DNA of 44,455 nucleotides from Stentor coeruleus (Eukaryota; Ciliophora; Heterotrichea; Heterotrichida; Stentoridae), in contig MPUH01000586.1 of assembly GCA_001970955.1 (NCBI GenBank), positions 1-44,455 of the forward strand, written 5' to 3'. The position numbers were made by a program, and so were the translations under genes. Each line of letters opens with the position of its first letter. Positions within the stretch are counted from its first letter, which is position 1. Of this stretch, positions 1 to 7,462 are shown piece after piece. The notes below the pieces were generated by a model. The model searched no databases. It worked only from the letters and a program-made list of their open reading frames with translations, and was not told where the DNA came from.

Positions 1-827
1 CATCCTGGAAAAGTTTTAAATGATTGTGTAAATTTGTCTATCAAACTTGTTGAACTTGGTCTTATTCATTGTGATTTTAATCAATTTAATTTACTTGTCA
101 CTGATGATGAAGATGTTTTTGTTATTGATTTCCCACAGATGGTTAGTGTAGATCATTTTAATGGTGAAGAATTGTATTTGAAAGATATTGAGTGTTTGAA
201 TGAGTTTTACAGATGGTTAGTGTAGATCATTTTAATGGTGAAGAATTGTATTTGAAAGATATTGAGTGTTTGAATGAGTTTTTTGGCAATAGGTTTGGGG
301 TTTATTGTGAGAATATACCGAAGCTTAAAGAGTTGAAGGTTTTGAGACATGTTGATGTCGAGATTAAAGCTAGTGGGTATTTGAGGGAAAATCTTAAGGA
401 TCATGAAATTGAAGAATTAGATCAAGTGATTGAAAGTGCTAAGCAGGATGATGAGGAAAGGAACTCTGAAGGTAGTGATGTTGATGAAGAGGAACATGAA
501 GAAAATGAAGAGAAAATTGAAGAAACTAAAGAGATAGTTGGTATTGTGGATGAAGGAATAGAAGAAAAAATACCACTTCAAGACCAGGTAGAGTCTGAAA
601 ACTCAAGCGACGAAAATTCGAGTGATGAAGTTGGTTCACAAGATGAAGATCTTAAAGAAAACACTAAAACCATTGACCCAGCCAAAGCAAAAACCAAACC
701 CAAAACAGAAAACGCTTCTGATTTAAAGCAGAAAATCAGCAACAAACTTAAAAGAAATCGGCAAAAACGAGAAAAAGTTCGCACAAACAGAAACAAAGCC
801 AAAGGGCAAATGTCGTTGAATTTCTAA
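1..827 (+). CDS. RIOK2: RIO2-type atypical kinase (3' part, 5' end outside window, frame broken by duplication)
   Basis: Reading from base 1 gives HPGKVLND, then the RIO catalytic motif HCDFNQFNL and the metal-binding IDFPQMVS; these are RIO2 signatures (usual forms HGDFNEFNL and IDFPQM). RIO2 is an ATPase/kinase of late 40S ribosomal subunit maturation in the cytoplasm. After the kinase lobe comes the conserved VDVEIKASGY segment, then an acidic Glu/Asp-rich stretch and a basic tail (KRNRQKREK) typical of ribosome-biogenesis factors. The frame changes between the first part (to about 208) and the second (from about 209) because a 74-bp unit is tandemly duplicated. Removing one copy gives a continuous protein, so the break is probably an assembly or sequencing artefact. 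The Gly-to-Cys change inside HxDFN is unusual, but the catalytic Asp is kept. Upstream residues, including the P-loop, lie outside the window. Confidence 0.88.
135..282 (+). repeat. 74-bp tandem duplication inside RIO2
   Basis: Positions 135-208 and 209-282 are identical copies beginning acagatggttagtg and ending aatgagtttt. Since 74 is not a multiple of three, the second copy shifts the reading frame. Conserved RIO2 sequence is read through only when one copy is removed. Confidence 0.9.
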
Positions 828-1762
828 CTAATCATTACTAAATAACCTTTAGTATAAATAGATTAATAAAGTGGAAATTATAATAAATATAACACTTTAT
901 CTGGATTATTTTCAAATCTGAAAACCTAAAGATCTTAGTGAAACCTACAACAAATTCATTATAATTTAATTTTTTTATTTCAGCATTTGGTTAATGATAA
1001 GCATTATTTTATAAGAAAATCTATGAATAAGTATTAAGGTTGAATCAATACTTATCAGATTTAAGGGTAGTTTGAGGAAGTTAGGTTTTTTATATGTTTT
1101 TACATGATTCATAATGAAAAGATAGAAAATCTGTACTAAGAGTATATTCGCTTACATTATTTGTGTTTAAGAGGCAAAAAATAATGGAATAAGTTTCGGA
1201 AACAAGAAAAAGGAAAACTTTTTAGGACTAATAAGAAGAATCTAGCTTTTTTTATATGAAGAAATTCATTATTAGGTTTATTATCATATACTTTATACAC
1301 CCTCAATGATAAAATAGATTAATTCCTATCATTACACATATAAAACATTCCATATATCCTTTTCTCTTAAACCATTTCAAATGTATAGCCAAATGCTTAG
1401 GAGGCCAAATTAATTATTAAAAGCAATATAAACTTTACTCTAAAAATATTCCAAATGCATAGCCAAATGCTTAGGAGGCCAAATTAATTATTAAAAGCAA
1501 TAATAACTATACCTTGAAATAATACATCATTTAAACTAATTCTAAGATTTATCAATTCTATATCTAATAACTAAAACTTTCACTAAACATCCGTCTTTTC
1601 TATAAATATCGATATATAGCAAATCCATATTCTCCAAATCTTATATTCTAAAATCTAAAAACCCTATATCAAAATATACTAATAAACATCATAATAACTA
1701 TTCAAGAAAATTTGATATTAACCCATTCCATCAATAACAAAAGTGTAATTATTTTTTATAAA
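828..1762. other. Intergenic region (about 935 bp)
   Basis: AT-rich spacer between RIO2 and the RING-CH gene. It holds a 51-bp direct repeat (separate entry). The last 400 bases before the next gene are poor in G on the plus strand, as at other gene 5' flanks in this window. I see no RNA gene and no convincing coding frame. Confidence 0.6.
1378..1502 (+). repeat. 51-bp direct repeat, two copies 74 bp apart
   Basis: 1378-1428 and 1452-1502 share caaatgYatagccaaatgct and the following 31 bases with one mismatch (T at 1384, C at 1458). A 23-bp non-repeated spacer separates them. Confidence 0.9.
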
Positions 1763-2614
1763 ATGGAAGGAAATTTGAAAGCAGACAGTGCTGTGGAAGA
1801 AGTCAAAAAAGCCTTTGAAGAATCAAGCATAAAAATGGTCTGTAGAATATGCTACGACATCGAAAGAGAAAACAATAAACTCTTACACCCATGTCGATGT
1901 ATGGGATCAGTAATGTATGTTCACGAAGAATGCTTAAAAACTTGGCTTCTTTCCACAAACCAAGATCTCAACAACCGAGCTTGTGAGCTTTGTCACACAA
2001 CTTTTACAATGGAATACAAAATAACAACATACTTTTCCTTCAAAGAAATATGTGATGAGACAATTGGTACATGCATGTTTATCCCTATTCTCCTTGCAAT
2101 ATTAGGTTTAATTATCGTTATTATATATTTCCTCTCAGTAAAATACAAAAAAAGTGATACAAAAACTGATGATCGGATATATTCATTAGCTTTAATAGCT
2201 GGATGTTCTTTAGCAGCGTTAATAATCATTTTGATATTGATTTATATTGTAAAAAATACTTTTATCAAAAGTAGGATGGAAGATTGGAAAATTATGGACT
2301 TTGTTTTAGAAAATATTCTTGAAAAACCTGAAGATATGCGTGAAAGGACTCTTTTGACACAAGGACTTGATAATAATGGGAATAGTAATGTTTTGATTAT
2401 TCAGAAAAATGTTAAGATTAATGGCAAAAAAATCAAAGCTCCAAAAGTAGCCCCATTGAATTTGGAACCGGTTTATGAAGGGAAGAAGATGATTGGGTAT
2501 AAAAGTGAAATGAGAGACCCAGTGACAATGAGTTGCTTTATTAGAAACCCGAGTCCTGGGAATTTTAGCAAGGTTTACCCTTTGAATACTGAGAAACAAA
2601 ATGCGACATTGTAA
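1763..2614 (+). CDS. RING-CH (MARCH-like) two-pass membrane E3 ubiquitin ligase
   Basis: The ATG at 1763 gives 283 aa; an upstream in-frame extension lacks an ATG, so I start here. Residues about 26-80 form a C4HC3 RING-CH domain: CRICYD, then CRCMGS, VHEECLKTWL and CELC. This variant RING is characteristic of MARCH ubiquitin ligases, which bind E2 enzymes and ubiquitinate membrane proteins. Two strongly hydrophobic segments follow (starting CMFIPILLAILG and IYSLALIAGCSL), separated by a short polar loop, the usual MARCH arrangement. The C-terminal tail of about 100 residues is polar and cytosolic in such a topology. The gene needs no intron. Substrate and organelle cannot be read from the sequence. 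Confidence 0.85.
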   Translation: MEGNLKADSAVEEVKKAFEESSIKMVCRICYDIERENNKLLHPCRCMGSVMYVHEECLKTWLLSTNQDLNNRACELCHTTFTMEYKITTYFSFKEICDETIGTCMFIPILLAILGLIIVIIYFLSVKYKKSDTKTDDRIYSLALIAGCSLAALIIILILIYIVKNTFIKSRMEDWKIMDFVLENILEKPEDMRERTLLTQGLDNNGNSNVLIIQKNVKINGKKIKAPKVAPLNLEPVYEGKKMIGYKSEMRDPVTMSCFIRNPSPGNFSKVYPLNTEKQNATL

Positions 2615-2806
2615 GTGTATAGGGAAAGGTATTATATTAACTTTAAAAGGGGATTTTTTTTAATGATTTTAAGTTATGGAAGATGATATTTTTATATGTA
2701 TTGATGTTTATATAGAATCAATGTTACTAATATTTAAAAACTATAAATTTTATAGTTAGTCTAAAAATACACTAGAAATACTTAGATAATATTTAAAGAT
2801 ATTACA

Positions 2807-3598
2807 TTATATATTAAACTGATTCTCACAATTGATATCTAAAAGTATCATCCTATCATTTGTTGGAAGTTTCATTAGAAGTTCATGAACTTTTTCTTCA
2901 AAGTCCAAAAGACTAAGCTCTAAATCCTTTATAGTAATTTCTTCTAATATCGGCTTTAATATTTTCATAATCAAAGGGTCAGTTTTATATTTAATTACAT
3001 CATCATAATTTATAACCCCTTTTTTATTACAATCAATCGTATTGAATATCTTTTTTATCCTTAGAAATTTGATTCTATTAAGAATAATCTGTGTGTTTTC
3101 TTCTGAAAATAATTTCTGAGGTTTTATAGGTATTTTATCATTTATACTACTTTTCCTTTCATTAAATCGACTAGACATTGATGATGCTGTAGATAAACGT
3201 GAAGTATTAAGTTTATCTTTAAGTATATTATTTGAATATAAATTTGTAGGTCCAAATTGTCTAATGCTATATAATGATTACAGTCTATTGTTTTGGTTTT
3301 TAAGTCTTGGTTTTATACTTTGACTTTTATTTATAATTTGTATAGTCTGAGATTTATTAGAAGCTTTTGGACTATGACCAGATATGATTTGGCTTTCCCG
3401 TTCTATACTTTTAGCTCTAGTTGGGCTATATCTTGTTGAATTTTTAAAACTAGTGATTACAGAGCGGCCTCGTGATGGTAGTTCTTTTTTGATAAAGTGC
3501 CCTTTTTTTATAAACCTAGCTTTTTGTACTGTTACAATAAGCTCATCTGAGTTCTCAAGGACTTTTGATGAGATTTCAAGATTCTCTTTTTCGGCCAT
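2807..3598 (-). CDS. EF-hand-like small protein, one 15-nt intron
   Basis: Two minus-strand frames join through a 15-nt intron at 3267-3281 to give about 258 aa. The start ATG at 3596-3598 opens MAEKENLEIS. The first half is basic and Ser/Arg-rich (KSIERESQ, KSQTIQIINKSQ) with no recognised domain. In the second half, IFNTIDCNKKGVINYDDV resembles an EF-hand: loop positions D1, N3, K5, G6, I8 and D12, with the -Z ligand changed to Asp and position 5 to Lys, so calcium binding is uncertain. The 3' end lies about 190 bp from the convergent RING-CH gene. Upstream, the aminotransferase stop is 63 bp from this start, on the same strand. No family name can be assigned. Confidence 0.75.
3267..3281 (-). 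other. 15-nt intron in EF-hand-like gene
   Basis: Sense sequence GTAATCATTATATAG. It carries an in-frame TAA; removal joins NNRL to IRQFGP without a break. Confidence 0.88.
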
Positions 3599-3661
3599 AT
3601 ATATAAGAAAATATACATATTTTAAATTCTCATATGAAGAAAAAATATTTAGAACTGTTTC

Positions 3662-5070
3662 TTAAGATAAACGTTTTAAGGCATATTTAAGACGATCAGT
3701 ATAAACTTCAGCATGTTTTTGCTTAAACACCAAGCTTGGACGTATTAGAATAGACTTATCCCCACGTAAACCAACATATACTCCTAAACTTAGGAGCTCT
3801 TTGGCTAATTTTTCAGCTACAGCTTCAGTTGGTAAATCATAAGCCATGAAAGTTCCAAGGCCTCTGATATTAGAAATACAATACTTTTTACTTAGGTCAA
3901 ATAATTTCCCTTTTAGATAACTTCCTGTATGGTCAGCATTTCTTATAAGTCGGTCAATTTGAATTATTCGCTAGATAGTTTGGAAGTTTAAAAGCCGGAT
4001 ATGGTCAGTGTTGTATTTAGAATAAAAGTCTTCAGAATCTTCAATTGTGATATGCGACTTGTGGAAGAAACCAGAAACCTGCATTTTTTTAGCAAATGTT
4101 ACGATGTCTGGGTCTGCGCGTGGACCCCAGTGCTCATGGGCCCAAAACTTCCCAGTTGGGCCAACTCCTGTCTGTATCTCATCAACAATAAACAAAGCTC
4201 CATATTTTTTAGATAAGTCCTGAACACCCAAAAAGAAATTAGGTGAAGCAATTTTATCACCACCTTCAGCTAATATCGGTTCAATAATTGTTGCAGCCAC
4301 ATTTTTAGTTTTTAACATTTCTTCTAATTGTCCCAAACATTCTTTTTCTACTTTTTGATTATAAGCTTCATTCTCAGCATATGGATATTTAATCTCAGGG
4401 AATGGTGCCTCTCTCCATTTAAAAGCTGGTATAGCAACTTTATGTAATCCTTTACTTCTAGTTGCTGTTAAAGTTTCAAAAAGTCTTCCATGAAAAGCTT
4501 TATCAAAAGATATAATTTCAGGGTCTGTAGAATTAGGATTGTTTTTTTAAAGTGTCCAAAAGCTAGTTTAAATGCTAGTTCATTAGCACTAGTCCCACAG
4601 CCACAGGTAAGGAAGACTTCATCAGTACTTTTAGGGGCGATGGGCATTAAAGTATTTTTTACAAGTTTTGGAAGGTTTTTATCAGGAAGGTTACTTGTTG
4701 GTCTTTGAAGGACGTACTTGTAATGATCATTAGATTTTAAAGCCTAGATAAAAAATACATAAACAAAATCAGGATGATTGTACCCTAATGGTAAAGATGC
4801 TATATGACAATAAGTATCTAAAATATAGTTTCCATCTGTATCTACTAAATAATTGCCTATAGATTTCTCTAGATTCATAAAAAGTTTTACCTATGTTAAT
4901 ATTACAGTTTGATAGTCTTGGCTAAACTTCTTTGTTAAGGCAAATAAAGCCTGAGCTTTAGGACCTGGAATTTGGGTCCTTAGAATTGGTTCAAGTGGCT
5001 CTTCAGTTAGAACTGGGCTATATGGAATAGCCAAATTATAAAGTCTTCTAAAACCTTTCATTATATCCAT
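3662..5070 (-). CDS. ABAT: 4-aminobutyrate aminotransferase (class III PLP enzyme), two introns, two lesions; possible pseudogene
   Basis: The spliced product aligns by eye to eukaryotic mitochondrial GABA transaminase, which moves the GABA amino group to 2-oxoglutarate in the GABA shunt. The N-terminus is basic and amphipathic ([14 protein letters not shown]), fitting a mitochondrial presequence. Visible motifs: [16 protein letters not shown], the PLP-phosphate loop [17 protein letters not shown], the cofactor Asp in [19 protein letters not shown], the Schiff-base Lys region FAKKM, and C-terminal [10 protein letters not shown]. Introns lie at 4744-4758 and 4891-4905. Two defects remain. A run of seven A (plus-strand T at 4542-4548) needs one more base to keep frame. 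Near 3971-3985 the conserved segment matching human NTWLGDP and about ten following residues is missing, and an in-frame TAG appears. That segment includes the Thr thought to contact the PLP phosphate from the neighbouring subunit, so the product as sequenced is probably inactive. The start is only 22 bp after the CDPK stop. Confidence 0.85.
4744..4758 (-). other. 15-nt intron (second) in GABA aminotransferase
   Basis: Sense sequence GTATTTTTTATCTAG. Removal joins HPDFVY to ALKSND, matching the family spacing. Confidence 0.92.
4891..4905 (-). other. 15-nt intron (first) in GABA aminotransferase
   Basis: Sense sequence GTAATATTAACATAG, containing an in-frame stop. Removal joins SQDYQT to VKLFMNLE. 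Confidence 0.92.
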
Positions 5071-5092
5071 TAACCTTAAGACCTGAACTATA

Positions 5093-6478
5093 TTAACTTC
5101 CTACTCCATTTGCTATAATTATTGAAAAAAACTCCTCCAAACTGATCCCTGCGTTATTTACACAATTGGCTTCTTTAAAAATCTCTTCATAAAAATCCAA
5201 GTTTTTTTTATTCGGGTTTTCGAACAGCCTCTGCAAATCCTCTGGCAAAATTTTCCCTTTCCCATGCTTATCAAAAATGTTAAAAATTTGAATAATCTTT
5301 TCCTGTTTAAAAAACATTGAATTCTGTAAAAATCCAGCTATAAACTCTGTATATTCAATTTTACCATTATTATTTAAATCCATAGCAAAGACGAATTCCT
5401 TCAAATAATCAGGGTTTTCATTATAAAATTGTAATTCAAGTCTTTCTTGAAGTGTTGTAATAGATAAGCTTCCAGTAAAATCTTGATCTAAACATAAAAA
5501 AGCATCTCTTACTTGTGAGTAAGATTCTTCATTAATATGACTTGCTATACAAAATAAAAACACCCTACGTAAAAAGTTGGATTTAGTAAAGATTACAACT
5601 TCTGGGGTAGATAATGGGAATGGGATTGAAGGGGTTAAATTTTGTAACCAAGAATGTTCAAGAATTTGAGAAGATGTGAATCTTAGATCTGTATTTACAA
5701 TAAGCATATTACGAATAAGGTCTTTAGCTCGATTACTTACTTGATGCCATTGATGCCCTCTAAAACTGAAATTCCCTATAAGAATTTTTTTAAAGATTTC
5801 TGTATCACTTTCAGCATAAAAAGGAGGATATCCACATAGCATTATATATAAAACAACCCCAGCACTCCATATATCAGTAGAAATATTATAATGGCCTTTA
5901 AGTATTTCAGGGCTCATATAAAAAGGCTATTTATAAATTACAGTCCCTGCACGTGTTGACATAGTTTCATTAGTTTTTAAAGCTTTTGCAATACCGAAAT
6001 CGATAAGCTTTAAAGTTTTCATATCAGAGAACATCAGATTTTCAGGTTTTAAGTCTCTGTGGACTATATTTTTATTATGCAAATAGTTTATAGCTAGCAT
6101 TATTTGCCTAAAAAACATTGCCGCTTCTGCTTCTTGTATGGTTTTATTGTTTAGGATATAATCAAAAAGTTCCCCGCCTTTGCAATGTTCCATAATGAGG
6201 TATAAGTTTTCATGATCTTCGATTATCTCGAAGATTTTGATTATGTGTGGGTGATCACAAGAGATTAGGGTTGATACTTCATTTTTCAGACGTTCTGGAT
6301 GCTTTATTGATGATTTTGGGATGTGCTTTATTGCTCGAATATCGTTAGTTTCCTTGTGTTTAGATAAAAATACTGTACCTACAGCTCCTTCACCGAGTTT
6401 GGCTTGCTTTAAGTACTTATCTTCTAGGTTTTCTGCTGAATATGTTACAAAATTACCCCTAGCTATGGAAAGAGCCAT
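5093..6478 (-). CDS. Calcium-dependent protein kinase (CDPK), one 15-nt intron
   Basis: Spliced product about 456 aa, starting MALSIARGNF. The Ser/Thr kinase domain has the Gly-rich loop GEGAVGTV (about 29-36), ATP Lys in AIKH (51), catalytic HRDLKPEN (Asp 142) and DFG (Asp 160). The intron removes a stop in the activation segment and restores AGTPFYMSPEIL. After the kinase come four EF-hand positions. Loop 2 (DLNNNGKIEYTE, about residue 361) is canonical. Loop 1 (DQDFTGSLSITT) lacks the final Glu. Loops 3 and 4 (DKHGKGKILPED, NCVNNAGISLEE) are degenerate. Kinase plus C-terminal calmodulin-like domain is the CDPK plan of plants, apicomplexans and ciliates, where Ca2+ binding relieves autoinhibition. 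No N-terminal Gly-2 for myristoylation is present. The Ca2+ response may rest mainly on the second hand. Confidence 0.94.
5927..5941 (-). other. 15-nt intron in CDPK
   Basis: Sense sequence GTAATTTATAAATAG. Removal restores the kinase APE-region motif GTPFYMSPE. Confidence 0.95.
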
Positions 6479-7462
6479 TTTTTATATTATTGACTATGAT
6501 GGTTAAATACTTTGAAAACTTGTAATAATTTTATTGGAAATAATCTAAACAGATTCAAAGTTCTTGAAATTTATATATCTTTTATTGGAATATGTGATAA
6601 AATTATAAGAATATATAAGAGTTTATTGTATTTATAATACTGGGTTGTAAGGGAAAATATATTTTATCAAATAAAATGCATGATGAGTGACTGGAATATT
6701 TATGAAAATATCATAAAAAATCATTTATACTATTAAAAAAATAGCTGAATTACTTAATCCTGCTAAAAAATCCAATCTTTTCCTATTCAAATCTCTGGAT
6801 AAATCCTCCAAACCATTTTTTGATAAAATTATCATCAAAAATTATCCAAACAAATTTACTGAACTAGATTCTCAAAACACCGAGCTCAATCATTTGTAAG
6901 CTAAACTGAAAAAGGTATAGCTAATACTCCATCTTTAGTAAACAAAATAATTAATGAAAAAATCTAAAATTTCAAGTCTTAAAGCGTTAAAAGCTATGAA
7001 AATCATCTGAAAACTCTTAAAATTTTTTACAAGCAACCCAGTCTTTAAAGATTATGCAAAACTCATATGAATATAAAGAAGAGGTCATAAAAAAAGCTAT
7101 AAGGATTATAAAAGGAAACTTGAGAATTTGAACAAAGAGAAAAAGAGGTTTTCAAAATGAAAGTGAAAACTTTTGAGCCTCAAAAAATATCAAAGACTAT
7201 GAAAAGGGGCTTTTAAGAAAAAAAAAGTATATAAAAGCATCAAAAGGGAAAAAATTATTGAAAACACAATTGATTTGCCTATTTTTATCAAAATTAGACA
7301 AGATAAAAAAATCTCAGTAAAAATAAAGAACTTGAGTATCTACATAATAAAAAACTTTTTTTAAATCCTAAACATGAAGACAACCTAAGAATTATCTTCA
7401 AAAAAAAAAACTATGATTTATAATATAAATAAGTAAAAAAATGCTTTTTTATCTTAATAAAC
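6479..7462. other. Intergenic region between CDPK and calpain
   Basis: About 980 bp. Apart from the possible coding relic at about 6714-7370 it is simple AT-rich DNA with no recognisable signal. Confidence 0.5.
6714..7370 (+). pseudogene. Degenerate coding relic, unidentified
   Basis: From about 6714 to 6890 one plus-strand frame is open for nearly 60 codons with protein-like composition (IAELLNPAKKSNLFLFK, then NYPNKFTELDSQNTELNHL). It ends at a TAA where Gln would fit a coiled coil, followed by AKLKKV and a TAG. Downstream to about 7370 the DNA is A-rich and Lys/Glu-coding in short pieces in changing frames (for example EFEQREKEVFKMKVK), with no start or intact frame. It looks like a decayed coiled-coil gene. 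I cannot name the family, and random A-rich sequence is an alternative for the second half. Confidence 0.35.

Noticed and set aside
1183-1257. Short plus-strand frame (WNKFRKQEKGKLFRTNKKN)
   Set aside because: Fewer than 30 codons in A-rich DNA without start or family resemblance.
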